A stretch of 64,000 nucleotides of DNA from Tretioscincus oriximinensis (Eukaryota; Chordata; Lepidosauria; Squamata; Gymnophthalmidae). The notes beneath the pieces were generated by a model. That model was given only the letters and a program-made list of their open reading frames with translations. It did no database searches and was not told where the DNA came from. This document shows, piece after piece, positions 22,336 to 36,100 of this stretch (the first letter of the stretch is position 1; each line of letters opens with the position of its first letter). A program made the position numbers and the translations under genes. The DNA lies in the NCBI GenBank assembly GCA_022410635.1, contig JAJVDF010000278.1, positions 542,794 to 606,793 of the forward strand, written 5' to 3'.

Positions 22336-25300
22336 TGTTTGACATTTGCACTAAATTAGCTTCTGATAAGTCTTCCCAAAAAATTCATATGCAATTTATT
22401 TCCAATTTCACTAAAGTTATGATCAGTGAGTAAAAATTAGGTGACAATTCTGTTCACTCTTGTATTATTTTTTGTGACAAGGAAGAAATGGTTAAGAATA
22501 TAGAGAGTTAAAAGGGAAAGGAAACCACAAGAAAACAATAGCAAAACCTTTTTGTGACTACTGGAAATGAAGGTAAGAGCAAAAAATGAAAAGGATAGCC
22601 CAAACATCTTGCCGTGAGCAGAGCACAGTAAAAGCTCTTTACAGATACACATAGGAGATAGGATTCCAGTTAAAAATCTCGGCTTCTTTCAATAGTTTTA
22701 AAATGTCGCTCTTGTAAGATTTCAAAATAAGAAACTCTCCTAAATTAAATCAAAGTTCCACCTTTTCTTACAGTGGCAATTTAAATGTTATGATAAGCTA
22801 CATACTTCCTGTTTGGAACAGTGATCACTACCCCTGAGAGTCAAAACATTCTTTGCTTTATATTTAATAAAAATAAATACAGTGGCCTGTTATTATGTTC
22901 CAGAGTTACATTCCAAGGAAATGCCATGAATTTCAAATGTTCAAATGTTAAATGATTGTGGGAATCGGAAAATGGGAGAAGTCATGAAATCTCTACAACA
23001 GAAAATGAAGAAAGATACAACTTGTTTTTAAAGCCTNTCAGAAATAACAGAATGTATGACTAACCAAAGTCAGTGGTGTCATAGACAAAGCTCAGATGTT
23101 GGGGCAAAATGCCAGTCTGTGTTGTGNAATCAAGCACAACTCTGCAGTTCCAAATATATACTAAAAAGCGGAGCAAGTATTAAATATTTAGTTTATTCTC
23201 ATTCAACAGAGCAAAAGAGAATGATCTGATTATGCTACTGAAGTCAATCACTTAGTAATTTACACTTAGCCTTTTCTTAGGATGCTTAAATTCTTAAACA
23301 GCACAGGTATTGTTTAATTTCTTTGGCTATATAAACACATATTTCCATTCTATCAGTCCTGGATATTTAAGCAAATTGTGGTGAAAGTTAATGGACCTGT
23401 GTCACCCTAATATTTCTGCTTTTATCTTTGATAGCTTGCAGCTTTAATCCTTTGCACAACGATCAGCTTACAGCTGCAGGATAAAAGTTGAATTGATATA
23501 TATTTTATAAAAAGCATTATACGGTTAGGACCAAAATGAGTGACATATATGTCTTATTTAGGAATGTATGAAATTAATGTCTTTTTATCATGTTTGTCAA
23601 CAAAAAAGGTGCTTATTTCTTTGGGATGTAATTTAATACAGAAGTGGTGAGGTAAATGTTTCTTTTCTGTCCAGGTTCAAATAATTACAGTACTTCAAAT
23701 ATAATTTTTGGATACATACTTAGCATTTAAGCTTTCCAAGGGTATTGGCTTACAAATTAAACATTTTGGCACAAAGGTCAACTTAACTGAGTCCTTAGAT
23801 TGCCAAAAAGGCAGTGATATTTGGGTGTTTCTAGCCCATTTTATTTGAGCTCTGAATAATAATGGTTTGTATAAAAAAAGTTTATTTATAATGTTCTTTT
23901 CACTACACTACATGTCAGTGTAGACTGTAAGAAAGCCCCATNTGGGGTCTGCCACAGTCTATATTATCATGCAGATGGCAGACCCCTATTCGGAGATAAA
24001 GCCCAGAATAATGCTCAGTTACAGACCGGACCTGTGGAACAAGGCCTATGACATTATGGCAAGAATGTTGAAAGGGGTGGGAATGGAAAGCAAATTAGTG
24101 CCAAATGTTCATAATACAAACATTTGTTTGAACCTCCCAACATTGGCTTTAAAGCAGTTTTGAAAGTAAATGTGGAAGAGTTTTCAAATTGCTTTCCTGT
24201 GAAGGTTCTCAGGTTTGATTTGCTTATAATTCAGGACTTCTGTTGAGTTTGTTGGTCATCCGTTTTTATTGGGGTAAAGAAGCACACAGATTTTACCACT
24301 TTACTCTGTCTTAGGATATCACAGGTGGCCTTGCTTTATTTTATACTTAAACTCTTTCTGACTGATTCTGTTAATTCAAATGTGTATTTACTGATTCCTT
24401 GTTTTCAGTGTGATACCAGATGACTCAAAATTTTATGATGATTTCTTTTTTCATAGGAAAATTGCTTAACATAGGTCAGATTCATTTCTTTTCAATCAAA
24501 ATAAAATATATAGTACGAAGTCTGTACCTATTACATAAAGTCTTGGGAATATATACGGTAATTAATTATAGTGTAATAATAAATTAACTTCAGGTTATAG
24601 TAAACATTTTCTAAGTGAATATATAAGTTCTTGTTTGCTATGATAGTCCAAATTGCACAGATCATCAGCCTAATGTTCTNCACTGGGATGATTCAGGTAC
24701 GTATGAGATAAGCTTCAGATGCGATGGATGTGGGTGGAGTATTTCATCCTCTCTGAGCAAATGGTTTACTCCTGAATGTATCTAAGGTGGTAAGAGCAAC
24801 ATTGCTTATAGCTCATTGTCTACTATAAGCCATTTTCAGAGATTTGCTGGATTGAATTTGCAAGGCAATTCCAAGGNATATTTACTCAGATTCATGAGAA
24901 ATTGGATTCCTCTGTCACCCCCTTGGCTAGCTGTTTTAGCCAAGCTGAAGCAGTGGTACATGAAAGGGGCTTCTCTGCTTCCCAATGGAGAGATACCATA
25001 CACCAGTGTTGCATGGGTTCCACTACAGTGCTGTTGAGAAGGAAGATACTTTTAATCATGTGTTAAAATTTAAGAATGTTCTATTGATTTTATTGATGTT
25101 TTGTGTTTTTATGAATGTTGTGATCTGCCCTGGGACCATTTGGTGAAATGCAGGATATAAACATATGAAAATAAAATATTTTAAACATACTGAAGTATTT
25201 TATTACTTTATTTTCATATATTTATGTAAGGTGGATGCCAGAGATCAAAGATCTCTTTTATAATATGCAGGTAGAAAGTGCATGTTGAATTCCTCTTGCT

Positions 25301-25454
25301 TAAGCTTTATATGTGTGTGTATTTTGATCAAGAAAGAATGTTGCACTTGTGCTCATAGAGGAAGTCAAGCAGTGGTCATCTGGGACTTGCTGAGGAATTA
25401 CATTGCTCCTTATCATTAATNAGACTTTTCTACTTAGGTTAACATCTATGCCAA
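22336..25454. other. Intergenic between AGFG1 and SLC19A3, first part
   Basis: AT-rich, no gene seen. Around 23925-24060 is a member of an unclassified repeat family (CATNTGGGGTCTGCC, then AAAGCCCAGAATAATGCTCA). At 24640-25190 is a probable old LINE 3' end finishing AGGATATAAACATATG. Confidence 0.45.
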
Positions 25455-25620
25455 TATTTATTTATTTACATTTTTATACCGCCCTATACCCGTAGGTCTC
25501 AGGGCGGTTAACAATAAAACCATCATTTTAACACATTAAAACAGCCTTTTCTAAAAATGGGGAGGAGACAGTAGTTTTTTAGCCAAAGGCCAGGCCAAAG
25601 AGGATGAAACATGGATTTGC
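25455..25620 (-). repeat. Interspersed repeat with AAATA tail, minus copy
   Basis: Reverse-oriented copy of the unit at 20790-20932, from the TATTTATTTATTTACA tail through CCGCCCTATACCCGTAGG to GGGGAGGAGACAGTAG. The two copies lie about 4.7 kb apart in opposite orientation. Confidence 0.6.
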
Positions 25621-26840
25621 TAAAAACCAGGTACAAGTTTCATTTCACTGCTAGTCTCTCATCCCACTTGACTTTGGCTTGGTAAAGGGAATGCTTAAGT
25701 ACTTTAATGTTGCCAATATGCTTGGGCTAACATTGAAAGAAAACTCAAGGTAAGTACTACAGTGGAAGGATGATTAGCAAGTCCTAAGCATTTAATATAC
25801 TNTTGAGTTCACAAGATGGCTAACAACCATTTATTTAGATCACTAAACAAAAATTGTATAAGATTTCCAATTACTTAAAACTATTCCACAAAAAAAAAAA
25901 CCCACTCCAAAGAGCTTCCCCATCAAGTTCTTCATTTTCCAATATTGTTTGTCAGAGTGGTGCTAGAAGTGAATAAGAGCCTAGCCTGGTTTTTCTCCTA
26001 GTTGCAACTGTTTCTCAGACACATCTTGCCAGTGTGAAAGTTTGATTGATGTCTGGTGTTCCAACCAACTTGAGAACTATTAAATTTGAATCTCTAAATT
26101 TCTTCTTGAATTCCAATTACTCCACGCTGAAGCTTTAGAAGGTTTTCTTTTTCAGTCTTTACAATTTCATAATTCTGAAAGCATCTTGTACTTTAAATTT
26201 CTTGCCCAGTGGTCAACCAGAAGATAGCATTTTTGAAGTTGGTATAGGCTGCCTGACTTGTATGTGAATGTAGGTTACAGTATAAGGTCAGTTTTGAGCC
26301 ATGCATTAGGAACAAAAATTTAGAAGGCATTTTATTTGACAAGGAAGGGAANTGTTGTTCTTAACGAGAATGGATTGTGTAATTTGTGAGTTTCAATTAA
26401 CGCATTAAAATTCTTCTGCAATGAGATTGTTGAATTTACTTGTACTCTTTTGCATGTAACGGAATGATCTGTATTTGAATGCAATATGGGCATTATATTT
26501 CTCAATATTTTCAAAACTGCAATTTAGTTTCGTTTAATTTTTATTAAAGAATACTGAAAAAGAAATTAACACCAATGAATCAAACTTATCAAATACTCAA
26601 ATTCATTTTCAGAAATTTAGAACCTGTGTTGATNTAGAATGAGCAAATAACAGTCATGGGCAGGCAAAATTATTTGAAATCAAAACACTGATGACTTTGA
26701 ATTTAGAGCTTTTGTATGATGTATTTTTTCTATGTTCCTTTAAATTGGTGAAAAGTGATACTGAGAAAGCTGAACATCTGAAGTCTTATTTTGCATGTTT
26801 TTTTTTTAAAAAAAGGAAATACAACAACTGGCCTTCATTG
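25621..26840. other. Intergenic, no gene seen
   Basis: AT-rich sequence without recognisable frames or repeats. It may hold part of the SLC19A3 3' UTR, whose poly(A) site was not identified. Confidence 0.4.
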
Positions 26841-26849
26841 TGCTTCATC

Positions 26850-27500
26850 AAGGCATTTAATAAACAGTGAAAAGGTTGGGGAACTCTTAGCAATTTAAAT
26901 GAATTCAAGCCTCCAGGCCCAGATAAATTACAACCCAGGGTACTGAAGGAACTAGCAGAGGTAATAGCCAGAACTACTTGTTATGATCTTTGAAAATTCA
27001 TAAAGAAGTGCCAGTACATTGGAGAAGGGCAGATGATGTCCATATCTTCAAAAGAGGGGGGAAATGGAGCCAGGAAAGTACAGGCTTGTGAGCCTGACTT
27101 CAATACCAGGAAAATGTCTTGAACAAGTTCTTAAACAGCATGTATGCTAGCACTTGGATAAGAATACAGTGATTAAACAGGGTCAACATGGATTTGCAGC
27201 AAGATAAGTCATGGCAGACTTATCTAATTTCTATGATAGAATCGCAGAATGGGTAGATCAGGGAACAGCAGTAGACAGACTGTCTTGACTTCAACAAAGC
27301 ATTTNACAAAGCATTTCCATCCTTATTGAAAAAATGGTCAAATATGGGATTGAAGACAAGAGTTAAATGGATTCAAAACTGGCTTAGAGATCATACTCAG
27401 AGTGGTAATGGTTGAACATCCAGNTGGAAGAACGTTTCAAGTGTGATACCACAAAGTTCTGGCCCAGTGCTGATTAACACTTTATATTTGAATGGATGGA
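26850..27500 (+). mobile_element. CR1-type LINE, reverse-transcriptase fragment
   Basis: In the plus strand the broken frames read PDKLQPRVLKELAEVIART near 26920, matching the start of CR1-clade reverse transcriptase, followed by degraded downstream motifs. Stops and frameshifts are frequent. Confidence 0.7.
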
Positions 27501-27855
27501 TAGATGCATAGATAAGAAGTGGTATAGAAATAACCTTTTCTATATTAAGATTCCAAACTGTCTCATANTATTAAAAGAATCTCAAAGGAAATGGGGGAAG
27601 GGCCAATCCTTTAGTCATTAAGATATATTCAAGTGAATAAATTACATTAGAAATTATTGAAATGCAGAAGCAAAACAATAGAAACTGGTAGTCAGAGTTG
27701 CATAGTAAGTGGGAATAATCATACCTACCTGAGGAAGGTGACATTCCACTAAGTTGTCTTTTAGTGCCAAGGGGACAGTTGGTAACATGTGCAATTAATG
27801 ACAGAATAAATGCACAAAAAGATCTTTAGCCTTCACTGCTAAGTATATTACCAAC

Positions 27856-28026
27856 TCACAGTCTTGTGCTGTAACCCTCGATACTCAAGTCTTTTGCATC
27901 CTTTCTCTGGTGGTTTTTAGTAAAGCCATGTATCTCCTTTTGGCATTTGAATGAGATGATAATACAAATGCTTCTGACTAGAAAAATCCCAGCTATTGCT
28001 GCAAAATAGCAGCCATAAATTAGGAA
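27856..28026 (-). CDS. SLC19A3: SLC19A3 last coding exon
   Basis: Acceptor CTTTTTTGCAG ends at 28027. The exon encodes [19 protein letters not shown], the last transmembrane segment, then a polar C-terminal tail ending STRL and stop TGA (27858-27856). Human ends STKL. Confidence 0.95.
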   Translation of the reverse strand, partial: FLIYGCYFAAIAGIFLVRSICIIISFKCQKEIHGFTKNHQRKDAKDLSIEGYSTRL

Positions 28027-30071
28027 CTGCAAAAAAGCACAGAAAGAAAAGACAGTAAAACGTCTATTCCGAAGGATCACTTTGAATTTTTTTTTTCAAT
28101 TCTTGAATTTGCCCTGTCATTATCCATATTAATTGCTATTGTATATGCTGAAGACTCATCCTTTAACGATACAGAATCTCTGCACATACCCTTAGCTGTA
28201 TAGATAATTCACCTTGAAGNACGGAGACAAAAATGTCTAATAAATTCTGCCCTCTTTGTCCAGACCCAGCAAGGATACTAAGAGTCTTCCTCTATAAACT
28301 GCACCTGGGTCTCCCTAGACCACATCTCTATGCAAAAGGGTAGCTGCTACAGTGCTTATAGTCTGGTGGTATACTGGCTAGTACAGAATCACCCTAAAAA
28401 AGGTGCAGAGATGTTTCCATGGATACCACTCCTATGAATTGTTAAGAATTTCCTAAATGCTTACAAATAGACCTTTAACTGAAGTAATGAATATTATATA
28501 CAAGCAAAGAGGATCTATTAGCTTCATAGTTTCTGTAAGGACTACTTGAAGAGCTGTTGATCTACATGGATGCTTATAGTCCACTGGAGCAAAAAGGAGC
28601 ATCTGTCAAAAGAATCCGAAGGTATATCCAGACAGCTACTTTTTGTTGACCTATAATGTTTTAAATAAGTAGATGCTGTCGTTGCTGGCCATCCACAATC
28701 ACAAATTAATTGCCTTTCTTCCCTATGAATCATTTTTTAACTCCGTTGTTTTTTTCCAGTGTAAATTTGGAAAAGATCGCCCCAGGCTCTACTCTCACTG
28801 AAGGACATAGCTGGAAGCTTCACCAGCAATGTCTATATGGCACCATTGTGCTTCATAAATGTTGCAACGAAAAACATAACAGCTCTTTCTACTGCTGCTA
28901 CTGCTGGATCACAGCAATTCCATGAAGCAACTCCTCCATAATCATGCATTTATAATAGCGTGATTAATATGTGATCTATTTACAAAAGTTGTTTTGATCT
29001 TTGCAAAAGATCATTTGATCTTTGTTGCTTGAAAAATACTATAAAGATAATTGAGAACTTCTAGTAAGCAGTAGGTGGAAGGAGTTTTGTCTACAAGCTT
29101 GAAAACTTTCTTTTGCTTATTTCTAAGGTACTCTGAGCCTCTTATTGCTAGAATTTGTACCCAGACTAGCAAGGATTCTTCTTTGAATTCTATCACATTG
29201 AAAACTATGGGCTATGCTTAAAAACGCATTGCTATCAAACGTGTTTCTGCCTGTGCATACATTCTGGGCTGATCCTCATCGTTCCAATTGGTGCTACGAA
29301 TAAGCTCTAAAAAATAAACCACAGGAATTTAAAATTGTTTCCTAAGAATCTGCCTACATTTGGATGTGACACTCCATATCAGTCATTTGCCAGATACCTT
29401 GAAAGAAGCAAGTATTAAAATATGCGCTTCTGGTGACTGCCACAAGAGAAGGAAACAATAGTAACTCTTCAATCCTTTGGCCATGGTGCTAATATGGGTC
29501 ATGGTGCTTGACATGTGCACCACTGGGAAGGACTATTGTAAAAACCAATTTCGATCCTGCCAATTCAGAATTGATGGCATGTGCTGTAATAGGGTTCCTC
29601 AAACCAAATTTGAATATATTGCTTTTTAAAGTCAAAGACGGTTATTTTGCTGTAATTTCACAAGCTGCTGCACCACCCCAAAGTCAGAAAGGGAAGCATT
29701 TTTCTCTTCTGACTCACTTGCTGCTGGTGTTGTTTCCGCAAATTAAAGTATCATGTTGTTTTTGTGTGGCTGTTGGGCTGGATGATCATTTCTTGATGTG
29801 TGGTGGCCAAACCTAGTGCAGCTGGACTGGAACGGAACCTAGCAGTTGGGTGTACAGGCAGAATTGAATGAATGTAGGACTCAAATGTTTTGTTTTCTCT
29901 GGGAGGAAGGGGGGGGGATTCTCTCTATATGCTTACAGCAACCTCTCACAAAAACACAGCTCTTAGCCTTAAGCAAAACCTAAGTCTTCTTCTCATTCTT
30001 TGTATGCTAAAAGTCCCAGGAACAATACAAATATTAATTAAGCTGATTTTTTCCTTGTGCGTGCGTGCGTT

Positions 30072-30102
<31 letters not shown>

Positions 30103-33100
30103 AAATTGCATTTTAGAAAGTTAATGGTGGACAGTCTTGGGTGGACAGACTTCATCTTTGTTAAAGGAAGGGAAGCTTTGAGACTTCCTTCCTGTCTCCT
30201 TTGCTTTCTCTCTTTGTGTGCATGAATAGGGCTAGTTTTGGCTGAGTGCTAGGAGGGTTCAAACAATCATGAATGCTCTTTTTGATGGAGTAGTGATGAC
30301 CAAGAGATGTGCAGAAACAGAGTATAGAAGGACTTTAAAAAATAAAATAAATGGTGTGGTGGGGAAAATGATTAAGAATTAAGGAAAGCAGAAGGGGCTG
30401 TAAGTGAAGGGTGGATAGTGGAAGAGGTTTGACAGATCAGAATAAAGTCAGGGCTGTCCACTGATTTCTGGGTCAAGCATGCACTAGGATTCTGTCATGT
30501 GCCCTTGTAACGTTCAGATTTTTCCTTCTCAAAGGAAAATTGCGGACAAAGCAGCCCTGGGGGGAAAAAAATCAACCCTGACTTATCAATTCTACAGTAC
30601 TAAAGCAGAAATGCAAAAACATTGGCCATAAAATTAAAAAATGGAAAAAGGCTCTGATGCTGAGAAAAGGAGGACAATCGCTGATGAGATAGATAGTTCC
30701 ATGGAGCTACAAGTAATGATAATGATATATTATTATTTTATTATTGATGACGATGATGGAAGCACACATAACTTTTGTTGCTTTCTCTAGAATAGACACT
30801 CTGTTCAGTAGACAGGGCTGAGAGAGTTTTAAAAAATGACTAGCCCAAGGTCATCCAGCAGGCTTCATAGAGGAGTGTGGAATTGAACTGGGAGGCTACC
30901 AGGTAAGTCCAACCACTTCACTAGACTTAGGGTGGCAATAAGAAAAAGAGGGGGAGAAAATCAGGCAATTTTTAAGAAAAGCCTCAGGCTCATCAAATTC
31001 ATTGAATCCCTATTTCAAAAAATACAAATGTATTGCACTTCCCTATCACCAATATGTATCATTACCATCAAATTACCTGAGTGTTGATATGCAGACCCAA
31101 GCCTTTGGAATCCACCACAATAACTGTGAGAATGGTTTGAATTAACAGTGCAACAAAGTTGTTGAGTCCGAACATTAAGGCGTAGCGCTCCATGCTGAGA
31201 TTGACAGCAATCTGAAACCTGGAATTTAAGTTTTTTGGGTTTTAGAAATTTAATTACTGAACTTCACAGTATTCATTTTATTTTCCTGGGATAGATAGGA
31301 GTGAAAGTATTTTAGTCGTTCACTGCAAAAGACAATGGAGGTTCAATGACATAGAAGGACCAAATGTATTGTTAGCATACTTAACATTAGTAATGAGCAG
31401 GATAAAAATATGAATAAGACATTTTTACCATGATAGAAAACTACCCTTTCCCCTCTCATGAATATTTAATGGTACAAATGGTGAATTAGAGAAGGGTTGG
31501 GAATGTTAGGGGCACATGCTACTGTCCTTGAGGCACTTCTGACCTTCCCCTTTTGTTATATCTTTGGCTTTGTCTAAACACAATCATAAACAGCTCCTCT
31601 GACTTGGTTTGTGGTGGGATTGTTCATACACACAAATTTCCCCTTCTTCAAAACATTCTATATTGGAAAAGATGGAGAAATCCTGAGAATATGAAGGACA
31701 CACAGTGCCACTTGGGTGCTGTTCTTAATTTTAATCTTATCTTCAGTCCTGCTGAAAAACGTGACTCAACAGGAAACATGTTTTTCCCCCTTAGTTCTTT
31801 AAGCCTAAAGAACTTTGTCTCTGCACAGAAAAAGGTGTATTGTTTAATTGAAAAAAAAATACAAAACAGGACAGAACATGTAAGATTTTAGTCATCTCTC
31901 CATTGCTCTTAGATTAATATTTTGGTATAACTGAGACTTTATGTATATACTAAAAGAAAATGGCTGCCAATGGAATGGGTCCCACCTCCACCACTGTTGA
32001 TGCTGCTGCTTCTGCTCCCCCCTTGCCCTGCTTCCCTTTGACTCTTCCCCCCTCCCCATTGCTCTCCTGCCTTTATTGCCACTCACTCACTCTTCTAGGC
32101 TGACCAGATGACCCCTTTTTTGGGGGGGATTAAAATATTAAGGGAAAAGAGAATGAAAAGTTAATTCAGAGCTATGGCAGAGACAAAAAGTAGGGGAAAA
32201 AAAGAAAAGTACATTTATTTTGATCCTTAAAGGCNAGACACCAAGATACAGTTTATATACTTAATGATAATTATTAATCTTGCCTCCCCCCCTCCCCCAT
32301 GCAGCTCATTGGCCAATCGATCATTGAAAGAACTGCTTCAAAATGGCGGCACTAGTGTCACAGCAGAGGAACTGCCTGAGCTTCTGGTGTAGTTGCTGCC
32401 CAGGCTGTCGCTGCTGGGCTGGCCTGAACGATTTAAGAGAAGCACCACAAGGGTGGGGGAAGAGAGAAAGTCAGAAACACTGGAAGGGTGGGAGGAAGTG
32501 GCAAGAGTAGGCTGACCAGATGACACCTTTTGGGTGTNNNNNNNNNNNNNNNNNNNNNNNNNNNNNNNNNNNNNNNNNNNNNNNNNNNNNNNNNNNNNNN
32601 NNNNNNNACACCCAAAAGGTGTCATCTGGTCAGCCTACTCTTGCCACTTCCTCCCACCCTTCCAGTGTTTCTGACTTTCTCTCTTCCTCTCTTCCCCCAC
32701 CCTTGTGGTGCTTCTCTTAAATCGTTCAGGCCAGCCCAGCAGCGACAGCCTGGGCAGCAACTACACCAGAAGCTCAGGCAGTTCCTCTGCTGTGACACTA
32801 GTGCCGCCATTTTGAAGCAGTTCTTTCAATGATCGATTGGCCAATGAGCTGCATGGGGGAGGGGGGGGAGGCAAGATTAATAATTATCATTAAGTATATA
32901 AACTGTATCTTGGTGTCTCGCCTTTAAGGATCAAAATAAATGTACTTTTCTTTTTTTCCCCTACTTTTTGTCTCTGCNATAGCTCTGAATTAACTTTTCA
33001 TTCTCTTTTCCCTTAATATTTTAATGCCATTGGCTTATCTCCAAGGAATAACCGAAACAATCAAGTTTGTCTTTGTAAAATACATATATACTTACGTTGC

Positions 33101-36100
33101 TATGGTTATAAGAAGCATGTAACATGCCTTGAAAACCAAATAGGCAGCATAGCAAGCCCAGATACTGCTGGTAAAACGCATCAGAAAGAGTGAACCAGCA
33201 TCCAGGGCAGAGAATATTCCCAGTGCCAGTTCGCCTGTTAGATCCCAGTTCATTGTCACATATCCCACAGCCAGTGAAGTTAGTGAACCTAGGCACAGAC
33301 GGAATTTGAATCTGTTATACTTTGCAAAATTACAAGTTCTGTTTAGCACGTTCTATTAAAATGCACAGGCTCCCTTTATTAGTACCACTGAAGTAGGAAA
33401 AACCACACGGTGACTGTCTCATGATTTCAAGCAGCAAGCCTTACTACCTTCACAATAGTTCTCTGAGAATAATTTTCTTCAGAGTCAGACACATACTTTT
33501 AATCCACCTTCAATCCTGAAGAACTAGACAAAAGAGATGTGTGTGAAATTGGATTAAAATATGTGTCTGACTTTCAGCCATTATCTCAGAGATAATGGAA
33601 CTAAAAGTTACCCTGCTTCTAGAATTATCATAACAGAAGTTTAATGACATTTTATTATAATTTATCATAGACAGGAGACAGTTACAAGCCAGCAATCAAT
33701 GGAAAGAAAAAAAATTGCTTGCTTCTTATTAGTCTTCTGTGAGAGCTCAAATTCTGTAATGCAGGTGCTGAGTTCCCTTTTCTTTAAATGTTGCCCAAAA
33801 TGTGCAGTTTCACTAATGCTGGAAAATTGTCTTTGGCACACACAGGCTTATATCTTAGAATATCAGATATCCCGGGAGTAACCCATTGCTCCCCCAAGAC
33901 ACACCTACCTGACTTTCGGGTGGTGGTGGTGGCACCCTACTTGTGAGGAGCATGCCATTGCCATGGCAACATGTGGGATGTCACTGTCGTGGATCCCATG
34001 CAATGCTTCCCTGATTCTCTGCCATGAGTGTGATCCAGCACGACTTCACCCTAGATTTTGATCCGGCAGCATTTCAGCATAATACTTATGGCTTTGGGAG
34101 CAGATTTGTGGCACAATTGGGTTTTATCCACTCCCAAAAGTCACAGAATAAAGGAGGGTTGTAGTGAGTGGATTACTGACAACCCATGACAACCCATCAT
34201 GGGGTCCCATAGGGTAAGTAATTTCTTGGGTGCACAGGGCCTTATCCCTAACGAAATAAATCCAATGGTGCACACTGAGCCTCCTTATTCACATTCAAAT
34301 TTATATGGGATTTTGAATTAAAAAAAATACTTTGAAATGTATCGCTTCTCCTTCCCATGCTGACTTAAAAGAAATCTCATTAAAATGTAAGATGGCTTCC
34401 AAACTGTATACTTACTTAAAAATGTTGCTATTGCTTCAACAGCTCCATTATAAACTTGTGAACTGTGAGACGGTGCTTTATCATCCCATAAAACCTGGAT
34501 ATAATTCANAATCTGGTTAAAGCCTGCAGTGGCTAATGCCCACCATATGGACCAATAAAGGAGTTTCTTTGTGGAATAGCATTCCTTCAAGTCCTTACAA
34601 AGTTGCAAAAGGACCATCCCAAAGTGATTCAAGTCTTTATTTCTGTGTCTCTGATACTCAGGTACATGCTGGGAATTGGCAGGTGTTGTTACAACATCTT
34701 TAACCTGCTGATTTGATGCATTTGGTGGGTCCTCATTTGGGTTAATGGCAACTTCTGGGGAAGATATTTTATGAAAAAACATACTTTTCTGAGGCATGGG
34801 CAGAAAGAAAGAAGACACAAATCCCACTGAAATAGAAGCCAGGGATATGGCATTGAGATGATAATAAGAAACGTTGGCTAAAGAGACTAAGAGCTGTCCC
34901 AGCAAGGAGCCTATAGTGTATGCTACTAATGTTATACTTCGGCAGTAACTTGTCACTTTCTGGTAATAGTCAGCTCTGACGACGCTGTATATGTATGCAT
35001 AATAGGCAACCTCTGTGGCAGTCACCATTCCATAGAAAAACTCTACTGCTTGCATGGCTGGGACGCCATTTGCAAACAGCAGCAATAGCCAGGTAATAAT
35101 AAAGCTGATTCCTTGGAGAATAATAACAGGCTTATAGCGCACATAATCTGTGATCAGGAAGACAGGGAAGAGCAGTGCTAGGTAGGAATATGTCCAAACA
35201 GGAAGAATCTGCTGTGTTATCTGAAAAGAAAAGAGCAAATTTCATAAGTACTGAAAGGCTAACATAAGAACATAAGAAGAGCCATACTGAATCGGGCCAC
35301 AGCCCATCTTGTCCAGCATTCTGTGTCACACAGAGGCCCACCAGATGCACCTGGGCAGTCCGAACAGAGGAAAGCAGAATATGCTCCTGTTCATAACTCC
35401 CTGCAAATGGTATTTCAGGAGTCCTGCCTGTTACTCCATCCCAGATGCAGCATCCCGACATCCATCCTAGTACCCATCTAGCCAGAAAAGGTGGTGGTAG
35501 CTTAACAGCTTGGATAGTTTCAAGACAGAACTAAACAGGTTTAATCCTTGGTGTCCATAAACCTGTCTAGTTCTGTCTTGAAGCTATCCAAGCTGTTAAG
35601 CTACCACCACCTTTTCTGGCTAGAAACAAATATAGAAAAAATAGGCAGATAGCCACCCTTTATCAAAAGGGGCTATGAACAGAATATGGCGAAGAAGAAC
35701 TGGCAATTTAGGAGACCTGGAATTCTTGTGGGCTGGCTTAGCTGTATTGGTCAGATGTGCTGAAGCCTTATGAAACTATCCTGTTATGAGAGGATAGTTT
35801 TTTGCTGTCTTCTATTTGAGGCTGCCTGTGTGCAATTGATGGGCCTCTGTGTGAGGCAGAATGTGCTCTGGTCCAATACAGCAAGGCTCCTCTTATGTAC
35901 TGGGAGAGATTCCTGCCTGAAATGCTGCTGCCACCCAATGCCAGTAATGCTGCTCTGTCTTCCGCTGCCTCCCAAAACCTGGTCAAACTGATGTTAGTTG
36001 TTCCACGTCTTTATGGGTTCATCTCATCTTTGGCTGCTTCCTTCCCTTTTTGCCTTCAGTCTTTCCCAACATCAGGATATTTACAGTGAGTAATATATTC

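Larger units (their letters stand above)
28027..31076. other. SLC19A3 last intron
   Basis: AT-rich intron. It holds a simple repeat at 30055-30102 and a minus SINE at 30755-30930. The open frame at 29508-29816 (102 codons) has no recognisable domain and is probably chance. Confidence 0.45.

Noticed and set aside
29508..29816. 102-codon frame in the last SLC19A3 intron
   Set aside because: No domain recognised and no consistent splice sites; probably chance.
32338..32832. Mirror-image frames on both strands spanning runs of X
   Set aside because: They arise from the palindrome and the n-run; no coding signal.
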